64,000 bases of DNA from assembly GCF_022179525.1 (NCBI RefSeq), contig NZ_BPQX01000054.1, positions 1 to 64,000 of the forward strand, given 5' to 3'. Shown in pieces: positions 17,182 to 26,708 of the stretch. Origin of the DNA: Methylobacterium persicinum (GTDB lineage: Bacteria; Pseudomonadota; Alphaproteobacteria; Rhizobiales; Beijerinckiaceae). The first letter of the stretch is position 1, and each line of letters starts with the position of its first letter. The position numbers and the translations under genes are program-made. The notes under the pieces were generated by a model. That model did no database searches, was not told the origin of the DNA, and was given only the letters and a program-made list of their open reading frames with translations.

Positions 17182-17278
17182 TCACTACACCGTGGCCGCC
17201 CCGGAGAACCGTGCCGGCGGCCCCCGGCGGCGCTCTCTAAACACCATTCCGACGGAGGACGCAAGCCCGTTTTCCGGC

Positions 17279-17743
17279 TCACCAATGCGAAGCTTGCGAA
17301 AGGCCCTCGCGAAACTCCCGGAGGCGGGCCGCCGTGCCGCGGGTGGTCCCCTCCGGCAAGGCGTCGGCCGGGAAGAAGCCGCTCTCGGCGATCTCCCGGT
17401 CTGGCGCCTTCGGCCGCAGCAGCGTGAAGGCGGGGGCCGCGAAGAGGGCGACATGGTCGCGGGAGGCGCCCGCGACGTTGTGGAAGAGCCCCAGGAGGCG
17501 CAGCGGGCCGTCCGGGCGGATCTCCGCCTCCTCGCGGAACTCCCTCACCATCGCGTCGTGGGCGGTCTCGCCGCGCTCCACGCCCCCACCGGGCAGATGC
17601 CAGCCGGTGATGTAGGTGTGGCGGACGAGGCAGACCCGCCCCTCCCCGTCGAGGGCGATCCCGCGCACGCCGAGGGTCACGCCCCGGGTCGCCAGGGCGC
17701 CCAGGAGGAACATCCGCCGGAAAGCCGGCCGGTCGAGGATCAT
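17279..17743 (-). CDS. NUDIX hydrolase
   Basis: Hydrolase of nucleoside diphosphate-linked compounds, 154 residues. The Nudix box is complete: GGGVERGETAHDAMVREF followed by REEAEI, matching Gx5Ex7REUxEExGU except for the final glycine region (EIRPDG). An upstream beta strand VRGIALDGEGRVCLVRHTY and a GWHLPGG entry are typical of the MutT/ADP-ribose pyrophosphatase group. It lies eight bases downstream of the FAH-family gene on the same strand and is probably cotranscribed. The substrate is not predictable. Confidence 0.88.
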   Translation of the reverse strand: MILDRPAFRRMFLLGALATRGVTLGVRGIALDGEGRVCLVRHTYITGWHLPGGGVERGETAHDAMVREFREEAEIRPDGPLRLLGLFHNVAGASRDHVALFAAPAFTLLRPKAPDREIAESGFFPADALPEGTTRGTAARLREFREGLSQASHW

Positions 17744-17751
17744 CGGGCCGG

Positions 17752-18447
17752 TCAGACGACGTCGAGGGCGATCTCGCCAAGACCCGCCACGGCCGCGACC
17801 ATGCGCTGCCCGCGGGCCACGGGGCCGACGCCGGACGGTGTGCCGGTGAAGATGAGGTCGCCGGGCTGGAGGGCGAAGTAGCCGGAGAGGTAGGCGATCT
17901 GCTCGGCCACCGACCAGATCATGTCGGCAAGGTCGCCCTTCTGGCGCTCCGCGCCATCGACCGACAGGGTGATCGCCCCCTTGTCCGGATGCCCCACGAG
18001 GGAGACCGGATGGAGGGGGCCGATCGGGCCGGACGAATCGGCGCCCTTCCCCGTATCCCAGGGACGGGCCATCGTCTTGGCCTCCTCCTGAAGGTCCCGC
18101 CGGGTCATGTCGAGGCCGACGGCGTAGCCGTAGACCTGCTCAAGGGCGGCCTCGACCGGGATGTCGGTCCCGCCGCCGCTGAGGGCCACCACCATCTCCA
18201 CCTCGAAATGATAGTTCGCGGTCTTCGGCGGATAGGGATGGGGCGTCGGCTCCGGGCCGACGACCTGCAGGGCATCGGCCGGCTTCATGAAGAAGAACGG
18301 CGGCTCCCGGTCCGGGTTCGCCCCCATCTCCCGGGCATGGGCGGCGTAGTTGCGCCCGACGCAATAGACCCGACGCACCGGGAAGAAATCCGGGCTGCCC
18401 ACGATCGGCAGGGTGATCCGGGGCGGATTCTGGATGACGGACAGCAT
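17752..18447 (-). CDS. Fumarylacetoacetate hydrolase (FAH) family protein
   Basis: FAHD1-like enzyme of 231 residues, a group with acylpyruvate hydrolase or oxaloacetate decarboxylase activity. It shows VYCVGRNYAAHAREMG, PPFFFMKPADAL, the metal-binding HFEVEMVVAL (Glu pair), YAVGLDMTRRDLQ and GDLIFTGTPSGVG, all standard for the family. ATG at 18447 has GAGG seven bases upstream; a longer start at 18567 would extend into the opposite gene. Divergent from the FAD-binding dehydrogenase at 18578. Confidence 0.9.
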   Translation of the reverse strand: MLSVIQNPPRITLPIVGSPDFFPVRRVYCVGRNYAAHAREMGANPDREPPFFFMKPADALQVVGPEPTPHPYPPKTANYHFEVEMVVALSGGGTDIPVEAALEQVYGYAVGLDMTRRDLQEEAKTMARPWDTGKGADSSGPIGPLHPVSLVGHPDKGAITLSVDGAERQKGDLADMIWSVAEQIAYLSGYFALQPGDLIFTGTPSGVGPVARGQRMVAAVAGLGEIALDVV

Positions 18448-18577
18448 CGGGATCCTCGGTCTAGGGCGTCGTCTCCGGCAGGCGGGCTGCCGCGGGCCGG
18501 CCCTGTTGTAAGGCATCCTCCGCTTGCCGCCATCCGTCGGGCTTGCTGCGGAGGCCGCGCGGGGCAAAATTCATGCG

Positions 18578-20002
18578 ATGTCCGATCCCGCTCCCGCCGA
18601 CCTCCTGCGCTCGCTGCGCGACGCCCTGGGCGACCGCCATGTCCTGACCGATCCGGACCTCGTGGCCCCCTATCTCGTGGAGCAGCGCGGCCTCTACACG
18701 GGCAGGGCGCCCGCGATCCTGCGGCCGGGCTCGACACAGGAGGTGGCGTCAGTGGTCGCCCTCTGCGCCGCGGCCGGGATGCCGGTGGTGGCGCAGGGCG
18801 GGAATACCGGCCTGACGGGCGGCGGCGTCCCCGAGGGGGCGGTGGTCATCTCCCTGGAGCGGCTGGGGGCCGTGCGGGAGGTCGATCCCGTGGGCGCGAC
18901 CATCACCGTCGGGGCCGGTGCGATCCTTGCGCAGGTGCAGGACGCGGCGGACCAAGCGGGAATGCTGTTTCCGTTGACCTATGCCTCCCGGGGATCCGCC
19001 CGGATCGGGGGCGGGATCGCCACCAATGCCGGGGGCCTCAACGTGCTGGCCTACGGTAACGCCCGCGACCTCGTGCTCGGGCTGGAAGTCGTGCTCCCGG
19101 ACGGGCGCATCTGGGATGGGCTGAAGGCCCTCCGGAAAGACAATGCTGGCTACGACCTGAAGCAGCTCTTCATCGGCTCGGAGGGAACCCTCGGCATCGT
19201 GACGGCCGCCGTGCTGCGGTTGTTCCCGAAGCCGCGATCCTGGGGAGTGGCCTTCGTCGGCCTCCCCTCGGCGCGGGCTGCCCTCGACCTGTTCGTCCAT
19301 CTCCGCGACAGGGCCGACCGGGACCTCACCGCCTTCGAATACATGCCCCCCTTCGCCCTCGACCTCGCCCTGAGGCACGGGAAGGGAGCCGTGCGCCCCC
19401 TGGCGGGGGAGCATGGGGCCTACGCCCTCGTGGAGCTGTCCTCCTGCCGTCCGGGATCGGATGCGCGCCTCGACCTGGAAACGGTCCTCGGGGAGGCCTT
19501 GGAGACGGGGCTGATCGAGGATGCGACGATCGCCGCGGGCGCAGGCCAGGCGGAGGCCCTGTGGGGACTGCGCGAGGCGGTGCCGGAGGCCCAGACCCGG
19601 GAGGGCGGATCGATCAAGCACGACGTCTCCGTGCCCCTCGCCAGCCTGCCGGACTTCCTCGAACGGGCGAACGCGGCCTGCCTCGCGGCGATGCCGGGCT
19701 TGCGCCCCTGCGGCTTCGGGCATTTCGGCGACGGCAACATCCACTTCAATCTCAGCCAGCCGCTGGGCATGGACCGGGCCGCGTTCCTCTCGCACTGGAG
19801 CCGCTTCAACCGGATCGTTCACGACATCGTGCACGAGTTCGGCGGCTCCATCGCGGCCGAGCACGGGGTGGGGCTCATCAAGCGCGACGAGCTGATTCGC
19901 TACACCTCCCCCGTTGCCTTGGACCTGATGCGGCGGATCAAGACGGCCCTGGATCCGCACGGGCTGTTGAATCCGGGGAAGGTGATCCGGCCGCCAGAGT
20001 GA
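18578..20002 (+). CDS. FAD-binding oxidase, D-2-hydroxyglutarate / D-lactate dehydrogenase type
   Basis: Flavoenzyme of 474 residues. The PCMH FAD domain includes VVAQGGNTGLTGGGVPEGA (about 68-86) and GSARIGGGIATNAGG. The C-terminal FAD-oxidase domain contains CGFGHFGDGNIHFNL and AEHGVGLIKRDEL, giving the metal-binding histidines and glutamate of D2HGDH-like enzymes. No Fe-S domain is present, unlike the dehydrogenase at 4967. It probably oxidises a D-2-hydroxyacid with an electron-transfer flavoprotein or quinone as acceptor (family knowledge). It is divergent from a FAH-family gene. Confidence 0.9.
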   Translation: MSDPAPADLLRSLRDALGDRHVLTDPDLVAPYLVEQRGLYTGRAPAILRPGSTQEVASVVALCAAAGMPVVAQGGNTGLTGGGVPEGAVVISLERLGAVREVDPVGATITVGAGAILAQVQDAADQAGMLFPLTYASRGSARIGGGIATNAGGLNVLAYGNARDLVLGLEVVLPDGRIWDGLKALRKDNAGYDLKQLFIGSEGTLGIVTAAVLRLFPKPRSWGVAFVGLPSARAALDLFVHLRDRADRDLTAFEYMPPFALDLALRHGKGAVRPLAGEHGAYALVELSSCRPGSDARLDLETVLGEALETGLIEDATIAAGAGQAEALWGLREAVPEAQTREGGSIKHDVSVPLASLPDFLERANAACLAAMPGLRPCGFGHFGDGNIHFNLSQPLGMDRAAFLSHWSRFNRIVHDIVHEFGGSIAAEHGVGLIKRDELIRYTSPVALDLMRRIKTALDPHGLLNPGKVIRPPE

Positions 20003-20245
20003 CCATCTCGACTTTTGTGCAGCGCGCCATAATTCGGCTCGCCTGGGGGCGGAAGAAGACCACGCGGCGGAAAGATCCGCCGCAGTCGAGCTTGGACATT
20101 AACTTACTGTTCAGGCTTCGATCCGACCTTCAGAGAGCGACGCGGCCGCCGTCGTCCCGATCAGGCCCGTCCCTTGCATCCCGCCGCGGGTGTCTCGCAG
20201 TTGCGAGACGATCCGTCGAGCGTCACCGATCCGGAGTCCCACCGC

Positions 20246-20542
20246 ATGCCCTCCTCCCTGGCCCGCGTGCAGACAACCGAGGCGAGCCGCTACCTTCAGC
20301 AGCTCTGCCGCCACTGGAGCCACAAGTTTAACGTCGAGGCCACGGCCGACCACGGCACGGTGCCGTTCGGGGCGGACCGTGTCTGCACCCTCAACGCCGA
20401 ACCCGACGCCCTCGTGATGCACATCGAGAGTGCGGATCCGGTGAACCTCACCCGCCTTGAGAACGTGGTGTCCGACCACCTCCTGCGCTTCGCCTTCCGC
20501 GAAGGTCTCGGCGACATCCGCTGGTCCCGCGCCGTCGCCTGA
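20246..20542 (+). CDS. DUF2218 domain protein
   Basis: A 98-residue cytosolic protein of family DUF2218: ASRYLQQLCRHWSHKFNVE near the start, G..PFGADRVC, and LENVVSDHLLRFAFREGL with the terminal W. Members are widespread and uncharacterised; a ferredoxin-like fold is usual. ATG 20246 has GGAG ten bases upstream; an earlier ATG at 20174 lacks a ribosome site. The gene converges with hslV. Confidence 0.85.
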   Translation: MPSSLARVQTTEASRYLQQLCRHWSHKFNVEATADHGTVPFGADRVCTLNAEPDALVMHIESADPVNLTRLENVVSDHLLRFAFREGLGDIRWSRAVA

Positions 20543-20581
20543 CCGATCCGACCCCGCCGTCGCGAATCGGGGACGAAGCGC

Positions 20582-21151
20582 CTACCGGGCGGCCTCGTCC
20601 AGCGCCTCGATGACGAGGTTGCCGTTCGTGTAGACGCAGATCTCCGCGGCGATGCCCATCGCCTTGCGGACGATCTCTTCGGCCGCCATCGGACCGTCCT
20701 CCAGGGCACGGGCGGCGGCCAGGGCGTAGTTACCCCCCGAGCCGATGGCCATGACGCCGCTCTCCGGCTCCAGGACGTCGCCGGACCCCGACAGGAGGAG
20801 GCTGACGTCGCGGTCGGCCACCAGCATCATCGCTTCGAGGCGCCGGAGGTAGCGGTCTGTCCGCCAATCCTTCGTGAGTTCGACGCAGGCGCGGGTCAGC
20901 TGGCCGGGATACTGCTCCAGCTTGCCTTCCAGTCGTTCGAACAGGGTGAACGCATCCGCCGTCGCCCCCGCGAACCCTCCGATCACCGTCCCCTTGGCGA
21001 GGCGGCGGACCTTCCGGGCGTTGCCCTTCACGATGGTCTGGCCGAGGCTCACCTGCCCGTCGCCACCGATGACGACGCGGCCGCCCTTGCGGACCATCAG
21101 GATCGTGGTGGCGTGCATGCTGGGCGGCCCGCCCCGGTCGTCGTGGCTCAC
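20582..21151 (-). CDS. hslV: ATP-dependent protease proteolytic subunit HslV
   Basis: Threonine protease that forms the two-ring core of HslUV (ClpQY) and degrades unfolded cytosolic proteins. The catalytic threonine is predicted at residue 15 (the [10 protein letters not shown] stretch aligns with the processed E. coli N-terminus), leaving a 14-residue propeptide. [28 protein letters not shown] and [14 protein letters not shown] are family hallmarks. The GTG start at 21151 is backed by GGAG seven bases upstream; an ATG at 21118 would skip most of the propeptide. Unusually hslU is not adjacent but about 31 kb away. Confidence 0.95.
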   Translation of the reverse strand: MSHDDRGGPPSMHATTILMVRKGGRVVIGGDGQVSLGQTIVKGNARKVRRLAKGTVIGGFAGATADAFTLFERLEGKLEQYPGQLTRACVELTKDWRTDRYLRRLEAMMLVADRDVSLLLSGSGDVLEPESGVMAIGSGGNYALAAARALEDGPMAAEEIVRKAMGIAAEICVYTNGNLVIEALDEAAR

Positions 21152-21271
21152 GTCTCGGCTCCGGTCATGTGATAGGGCGCAGATGGGGAGGATTTCCCGT
21201 CGCGTCCAGCGTTTCGGCCGCCTTCGGTCTTCGCTCCCAATCGCGATGACGGCGGAGGGCGTCAGGGGGCG

Positions 21272-22420
21272 TCACGCCGTTGCGAGGGCGGCGGCCCATT
21301 CCCCACGGACATGGGTGTCCGCCTCCGCGTTGCCGTAGCGGCGGTGCAGAGCGGCTAGGGCCTCCCCGTCCAGCAGCCGCCCACAGGCCCAGACCGCCAT
21401 GCCGCGCACCAGCGGCGAGGCGTCCCGCAGACGGTCGACGGCGCTGGCCGCCAGGGTCGGCTCGCCGGAATTACCCACTGCGATCATCACGTTGCGCAAA
21501 AACCGGTCCCGCCCGGTGCGCTTCACGGGGGTGCCGGCGAACAGCCGGCGGAACCCGGCATCGTCGAGTTCGGCGAGGCTGCGCAGGTCCGGGGCGGCGA
21601 GGTCGTCCCGGGCGGCAAGCCGCGTCTCGGCCGCCTGCTGCGCGAACTTGTTCCAGGGGCAGACGGCGAGGCAGTCGTCGCAGCCGAAGATGCGGTTGCC
21701 CATGGCGACCCGGAACTCGGGCGGGATCGGACCCTGGTGCTCGATCGTCAGGTAGGAGATGCAGCGGCGGGCATCGAGGCGATAGGGGACCGGCAGGGCG
21801 TCCGTCGGGCAGATGTCTAAGCAGGCCCGGCATGAGCCGCACCGGTCCGTGCCGGGCGGGTCGGGCTCGAACTCGGCGCTGGTATAGATCGCCCCCAGCA
21901 GCAGCCAGTTGCCGGCCTCGCGGGAGATGAGCACCGTGTGCTTGCCCTGCCAGCCGAGGCCCGCGGCTTCCGCCAGCGCCTTCTCCATCACAGGCGCCGT
22001 ATCGCAGAAGACCTTCACCCGGACATCGCCCCGGGCCGACAGGAAGCCCCCGAGTTCCTTCAGTTTGCCCTTCAAGACTTCGTGATAATCACGCCGTTGC
22101 GCGTAGGCCGCGATGGCGCCCCGATCGCGGCGGGTCAGGAGCGCGAGGGGATCATCCTCCGGCCGGTAGCTCATCGCGAGGACGAGGATGCTGCGCACCC
22201 CCGGCCAGAGGCCGGTCGGGCGGGCGCGCTGGTCCGACCGCTCCTCCATCCACGTCATGGTGCCGTGGGCCCCTTCCGCGAGCCAGCGCGCGAGGCGCTC
22301 GGGCAGGGCCGGAACCCGGTCGGGCCGGGTGATACGCAGGCCGCAGAAGCCGAGGTGCCGGGCCCGGTCCTCGACCAGCCGGCGCAGGTCTCCGCCGTGA
22401 TAGATGCGGTGCCCGCTCAG
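21272..22420 (-). CDS. queG: Epoxyqueuosine reductase QueG, with a probable non-ATG start
   Basis: Cobalamin and 4Fe-4S enzyme for the last step of queuosine synthesis in tRNA. Two ferredoxin motifs are present (CGSCRACLDICP about 192-203; CDDCLAVCPWNK about 246-257), plus CISYLTIEHQG and C-terminal HEAT-like repeats. The first ATG in frame, 22258, would remove the conserved N-terminus (LVEDRARHLGFCGLR, ARWLAEGAHGTMTWM). That region is open up to 22420, where CTG overlaps the stop of the GST gene; no ATG, GTG or TTG occurs there in frame. The extent to 22420 is therefore inferred from homology, and an error in the sequence is an alternative. Confidence 0.85.
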   Translation of the reverse strand: MSGHRIYHGGDLRRLVEDRARHLGFCGLRITRPDRVPALPERLARWLAEGAHGTMTWMEERSDQRARPTGLWPGVRSILVLAMSYRPEDDPLALLTRRDRGAIAAYAQRRDYHEVLKGKLKELGGFLSARGDVRVKVFCDTAPVMEKALAEAAGLGWQGKHTVLISREAGNWLLLGAIYTSAEFEPDPPGTDRCGSCRACLDICPTDALPVPYRLDARRCISYLTIEHQGPIPPEFRVAMGNRIFGCDDCLAVCPWNKFAQQAAETRLAARDDLAAPDLRSLAELDDAGFRRLFAGTPVKRTGRDRFLRNVMIAVGNSGEPTLAASAVDRLRDASPLVRGMAVWACGRLLDGEALAALHRRYGNAEADTHVRGEWAAALATA

Positions 22421-23109
22421 AAATCGAGATCCGCGTAATGGGCCGCGGGCGGCATGCCGGCGACCCGGTCGGCCAGGAGGGTGCGGAAGGACGGACGGGA
22501 CTTCACCCGCGCGTACCAGTTGCGGGCCATCTCATCCTCCTCCCACGGGACATCGCCGAGATAGTCGACGCAGGAGAGATGGGCGGCCGCCGCGAGATCG
22601 GCATAGGACAGGTCGTCACCGGCCAGCCAACGCCGGCGGGCGATGAGATAGCCTATGTATTTCAGGTGGTAACGCACATTGGTGCGGGCCGCGCGGATGG
22701 CGTTCATGTCCGGCGGGCCGCCCCCCTGGCTCGACGACATGAAGCGTTTGGCGATCTTCTCGGCGACGAGGTAGCCCGTCACCTCGCCCTCGAACTTCAC
22801 CAGGAACCAGTCCATCAGCCGGCGCACCTCGACCCGCCCGGTGGGATCCTCGGGCAGGAGGCGCCGCCCGCTCAGGCCGAGGCCCCGGGTCTCGTCGAGG
22901 TACTCGGCGATGATGGCCGCACCGGGAATGACCGTGCCGGACTGCTCCAGCAGCACGGGCGTGGTCCCCGCCGGGTTGATCAGCAGGAACTCATCGCGCC
23001 GGTCCCAGCTGCGTTCCTCGACCAGAGTCGGCTCGAGACCCATCTCGGCCAGGACCAGCCGGACGAACCGGGAATTCGCGCAGAAGGGGAAGTGATAGAG
23101 GTTCGCCAT
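22417..23109 (-). CDS. Glutathione S-transferase family protein
   Basis: A 230-residue GST. The N-terminal half reads NLYHFPFCANSRFVRLVLAEMG, with a Cys/Ser active-site region, then INPAGTTPVLLEQ with the cis-proline. The helical C-terminal half includes WLAGDDLSYADLAAAAHLSCVDYLGDVPW. Its stop codon overlaps the presumed queG start, so the pair is probably one transcript. The substrate is unknown; the PFC motif is found in several alphaproteobacterial GSTs. Confidence 0.87.
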   Translation of the reverse strand: MANLYHFPFCANSRFVRLVLAEMGLEPTLVEERSWDRRDEFLLINPAGTTPVLLEQSGTVIPGAAIIAEYLDETRGLGLSGRRLLPEDPTGRVEVRRLMDWFLVKFEGEVTGYLVAEKIAKRFMSSSQGGGPPDMNAIRAARTNVRYHLKYIGYLIARRRWLAGDDLSYADLAAAAHLSCVDYLGDVPWEEDEMARNWYARVKSRPSFRTLLADRVAGMPPAAHYADLDF

Positions 23110-23339
23110 CGAAGCCGCTGGAGGGACAGAACGGTCACCCGGCGCGGGGCTCCCTCACGCGCCGTCCGCCCTGTCGGGCAGGGCTTCGGTCCGAGCGTTA
23201 TTGCCCGTTTCTTGCCGCCCCATTAACACGCGCCGCCCGATACGGTAACTGCCCGTCAACCTTGAGCGGCGATCGCTCCGGGCCGACGAACAGGGTGGGC
23301 GGCGCCGTCTGGCGTGCGCCGTAAGGCGCGAGGCCACGA

Positions 23340-24143
23340 ATGGACCCGATCAGCATCGGCAAGGCGGTACTGCTCGGCCTGGTTGAAGGGGCGACGGAGT
23401 TCATTCCGGTCTCCTCCACGGGCCACCAGCTCCTCGTCGGACATTTCATCGGCTTCCATTCGCCGAACAACACCTTCGAGGTGCTGATCCAGCTCGGGGC
23501 GATCCTGGCGATCCTGGTGGTGTATTTCCGCCGCCTCGTCGGCATCGCCACGGCCCTGCCGCACAATCCCCAGGCCCGCCGCTTCGTGATCGGCATCCTC
23601 GTGGCCTTCCTCCCGGCGGCGGTGATCGGTGGAATCTTCTCGAAGATGATCAAAGCCTACCTGTTCAATCCCTGGATCGTCTGCGCGACCCTGGTGGCCG
23701 GTGGCCTCGTCCTGTTCGTGGTCGATGATTCGAACCTCAAGGTGAAGAAGACCGACGTCTACGATTTCAGCCTGCCGATGGACTTCAAGATCGGCATCTT
23801 CCAGTGCCTTGCGATGATTCCCGGCGTCTCGCGCTCGGGGGCGACGATCGTCGGGGCGATGCTGATGGGCGCCGACAAGCGCTCGGCCACCGAGTTCTCG
23901 TTTTACCTCGCGATGCCGACCATGGCGGGCGCCTTCGCCAAGGATCTGCTCGACAACTACAAGAACCTCACGGCCGACGATGCCGGGCTGATCGTGATCG
24001 GCTTCATCGTCTCCTTCATCTCGGCTTTGTTCGTCGTGCGCGTCCTCCTCGACTACGTGTCCCGGCACGGTTTCCGCCTGTTCGCGTGGTGGCGGATCAT
24101 TGTCGGGGCGTTGGGCCTCGCCGGGCTCATCGTCTTCGGCTAG
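23340..24143 (+). CDS. uppP: Undecaprenyl-diphosphate phosphatase, UppP (BacA)
   Basis: Integral membrane phosphatase that recycles the lipid carrier for peptidoglycan and other envelope polymers, and gives bacitracin resistance when abundant. The 267-residue protein has the two catalytic signatures: [17 protein letters not shown] near residue 17 and [13 protein letters not shown] near residue 160. Six to eight hydrophobic segments follow the known topology. It stands alone; the upstream gap of 230 bases presumably holds its promoter. Confidence 0.95.
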   Translation: MDPISIGKAVLLGLVEGATEFIPVSSTGHQLLVGHFIGFHSPNNTFEVLIQLGAILAILVVYFRRLVGIATALPHNPQARRFVIGILVAFLPAAVIGGIFSKMIKAYLFNPWIVCATLVAGGLVLFVVDDSNLKVKKTDVYDFSLPMDFKIGIFQCLAMIPGVSRSGATIVGAMLMGADKRSATEFSFYLAMPTMAGAFAKDLLDNYKNLTADDAGLIVIGFIVSFISALFVVRVLLDYVSRHGFRLFAWWRIIVGALGLAGLIVFG

Positions 24144-24307
24144 GGCGGGATCCGGACGTCCGGGGAATTGCATCGGGACGGGTGGCGTGCCACGCAGCGG
24201 GAGAACGACCGCGGGGGATAAACCGCGGCGGTATCACGATCTGCGACGCGCCCCGGCGGGCTGATCCCCCCGGCGCGGAGCGTCATGAGGGGGGCTCGGC
24301 CGAACCG

Positions 24308-26185
24308 ATGGACAACAGACCGCTCGCCGAACTTTTCGAGCCGGCCGACCGCAAGCGTTGGCAGTCCCTGGTCGAGACGGCGCTGAAGGGTGCCGATTTC
24401 GAGAAGAAGCTCGTCTCCCGCACGGCGGACGGCCTGCGGATCGAGCCTCTCTACGAAGCGGCCGAGGCCACCGGGCAGCCGGTGCGGGCGCCGGGCCCGT
24501 GGCGGATCGCCCAGCGGGTCGATCACCCCGATCCCGCCGCCGCCGCGAAACAGGCCCTGACCGACCTGGAGGGCGGAGCGGACGCCCTGGTCCTGGCCTT
24601 CGCCGGGGCACCCGGCGCCCGGGGCTACGGCCTGACCGTGTCCGATGCGGCGGGCCTCGAAGCGGCCCTGTCCGGCATCATGCTCCCCCTCATCGGCCTG
24701 CGCCTCGACGCGGGCGGGCGGGGGCTCGAGGCGGCCACCTGGATCCGCGACCTCGCCGCCGCCCGGGGCGAGGACCTCTCCTCCTACGATCTCGATCTCG
24801 GCATCGATCCGGTGGGCGTGCTGGCGGCCAGCGGCAGCCTCGGCGCGGTCTGGCACGAGATCGCCCCCAGGCTCGCGGCCGCGGTGGCCGAACTGGACCG
24901 GGCCGGCTTCTCCGGCCGCGCGGTCCTCGCCGACGGGCGCCCGTACCATGAGGCCGGCGCCGGAGAGGCGGCCGAACTCGGGGCCGTACTCGCCACCGCC
25001 CTCGCCTACCTGCGCACCCTGGAGGCCGCCGGCATCGACCTCGACACGGCGCGCGACCGGATCGCGGTGCTCCTGGTCGCCGACGCGGACGAGTTCGTCA
25101 CCCTGTCGAAGTTCCGCGCCATGCGGCGGCTCTGGGCACGGGTGGAGCAGGCCTGCGGCCTGGATCCGAAGCCCCTGCGCATCCATGCCGAGACGGCGTG
25201 GCGGATGATGACGAGGCGGGATCCCTACACGAACATCCTGCGCACCGGGATGGCCGCTGCGGCGGCGGGCATGGGCGGCGCCGACAGCGTCTGCGTGCTG
25301 CCCTACACCCAGGCGCTGGGCCTGCCGGACGCTTTCGCTAGGCGGGTCGGCCGCAATAGCCAGATCGTCCTGCTGGAGGAATCGCATCTCGGCCGGGTGA
25401 GCGACCCGGCCGCGGGTGCGGGGGGCCTGGAGGCCCTGACCAGTCAGATCGCCGAGGCCGGCTGGGATGCGTTCCAGGCCATCGAAGGCGAGGGCGGCAT
25501 CGTCGCCTCCCTCAGCGTCGGCAAGATCCAGCGGCGGATCGAGGCGGTGCGGGAGGCCCGGGCGAAGGCCGTGGCGACCCGGCGGATGCCGCTCACCGGC
25601 GCCACCGAATTCCCCAACCTCGCCGAGAAGCCCGTGGCGGTGCTGGACATTCCCCCCATTCCACCCGCCCGGCCGGCGAATTTCGGCACCGCCGCGGCGG
25701 TGGCGTGCGATCCCCTGCCCTCCCAGCGCCTCGCCGAGCCGTTCGAGATCCTGCGCGACGTCTCCGATGCGGCGAATGCCAAGGCCGGGCGGCGGCCCTC
25801 CGTGTTCCTTGCCAATCTCGGCCCCCTCTCGGCCTTCAATGCCCGGGCGACGTTCGCCGCCAACGCCTTCGCCGCGGGTGGCATCGAGGCGATCACGAAT
25901 GACGGGTTCGCCGACACGGACGCGCTGGTGGCCGCGTTCAAGGCCTCCGGCGCGCCCCTCGTATGCCTGTGTTCCTCGGACCCGATCTATGCCGAGCGCG
26001 CGGTCGAGGCGGCGACGGCCCTGGCTGCGGCGGGTGCCGGGACAGTCTACCTCGCCGGGCGCCCCGCCGATCTCGCGGAACCGCTGAAGGCCGCAGGCGT
26101 CCACGGGTTCCTGTACGCGGGATGCGACCTTCTGGCACTGCTCGATGACGCCATCCGGCGCGGTATTCGCTCATCTCCCCGATGA
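24308..26185 (+). CDS. mutA: Methylmalonyl-CoA mutase small (beta) subunit
   Basis: Non-catalytic partner of the adenosylcobalamin mutase that interconverts methylmalonyl-CoA and succinyl-CoA, a step of the ethylmalonyl-CoA pathway used for glyoxylate regeneration in methylotrophs (called mcmB in Methylobacterium). The 625-residue product has the TIM-barrel part (for example ETAWRMMTRRDPYTNILRT) and a C-terminal flavodoxin-like part without the cobalamin-binding DxHxxG histidine, as expected for the beta subunit. ATG 24308 is chosen; the frame is open upstream only as a shadow of uppP. The large subunit is not adjacent. Confidence 0.9.
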   Translation: MDNRPLAELFEPADRKRWQSLVETALKGADFEKKLVSRTADGLRIEPLYEAAEATGQPVRAPGPWRIAQRVDHPDPAAAAKQALTDLEGGADALVLAFAGAPGARGYGLTVSDAAGLEAALSGIMLPLIGLRLDAGGRGLEAATWIRDLAAARGEDLSSYDLDLGIDPVGVLAASGSLGAVWHEIAPRLAAAVAELDRAGFSGRAVLADGRPYHEAGAGEAAELGAVLATALAYLRTLEAAGIDLDTARDRIAVLLVADADEFVTLSKFRAMRRLWARVEQACGLDPKPLRIHAETAWRMMTRRDPYTNILRTGMAAAAAGMGGADSVCVLPYTQALGLPDAFARRVGRNSQIVLLEESHLGRVSDPAAGAGGLEALTSQIAEAGWDAFQAIEGEGGIVASLSVGKIQRRIEAVREARAKAVATRRMPLTGATEFPNLAEKPVAVLDIPPIPPARPANFGTAAAVACDPLPSQRLAEPFEILRDVSDAANAKAGRRPSVFLANLGPLSAFNARATFAANAFAAGGIEAITNDGFADTDALVAAFKASGAPLVCLCSSDPIYAERAVEAATALAAAGAGTVYLAGRPADLAEPLKAAGVHGFLYAGCDLLALLDDAIRRGIRSSPR

Positions 26186-26203
26186 GCTCATCCGGCAGGT
26201 CTG

Positions 26204-26590
26204 ATGTTCCGTTCCACCGCTCGTGCCCTTCGGCTTTCGGCTTGCGTCTGCCTCTGTGCGGGGACAGCCGGAGCCGCCGGTCGGGTTTCCGTACCCGAGC
26301 GCTTCGACGGAACCTGGAGCGTGGAAATCCTCACGGAATCCGGCACCTGCGACCGGGCCTACCGCTATCCGGTGCGCATCGAGAAGGGGCAGGCCCGCTT
26401 CATCGGCACCGCCTTCACGGTGAACGGGCATGTCGCCCGCAACGGATCGATCCGCGGCTCGATCTCCAACGGCTTCGGGACGGCGAACGTCGTCGGCCGG
26501 CTCGGCGCGAACGGGTTCGGCCAAGGCACATGGGTCGCGTCGGGCTCCCTGGAATGCCGGGGGCGCTGGAACGCCGAGCGCCGGGGCTGA
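26204..26590 (+). CDS. Secreted hypothetical protein
   Basis: A 128-residue protein with a signal peptide (about 1-24, ending TAGAAG). The mature part, starting FDGTWSVEILTESGTCDRAY, is beta-rich, with two cysteines (the CDRAY segment and SLECRGRW) that could form a disulfide. It ends with GRWNAERRG. Similar small FDGTW...C...YRYPV proteins occur across Methylobacterium and Bradyrhizobium without a known role. It starts 18 bases after the mutase gene, yet seems unrelated in function. Confidence 0.7.
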   Translation: MFRSTARALRLSACVCLCAGTAGAAGRVSVPERFDGTWSVEILTESGTCDRAYRYPVRIEKGQARFIGTAFTVNGHVARNGSIRGSISNGFGTANVVGRLGANGFGQGTWVASGSLECRGRWNAERRG

Positions 26591-26708
26591 CCGGACGGCG
26601 CGGTCCTTGCGATTCGATGTCACGGCGGCACCGCGCCCCGGCCCTGTTCCCGACGCAATCCGAGGGAATTCTGACGACCGGTTCGGACCCCCGACGAGGC
26701 AACCCCGC

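Noticed and set aside
20003-20245. Possible small gene upstream of the DUF2218 gene, with an ATG at 20174
   Set aside because: The added residues have no ribosome site and are not typical of DUF2218 proteins; the stretch is more likely the promoter region.
22256-22258. ATG at 22258 as the start of queG
   Set aside because: It would delete about 54 residues of conserved N-terminus, so the longer form was preferred despite the lack of a usual start codon.
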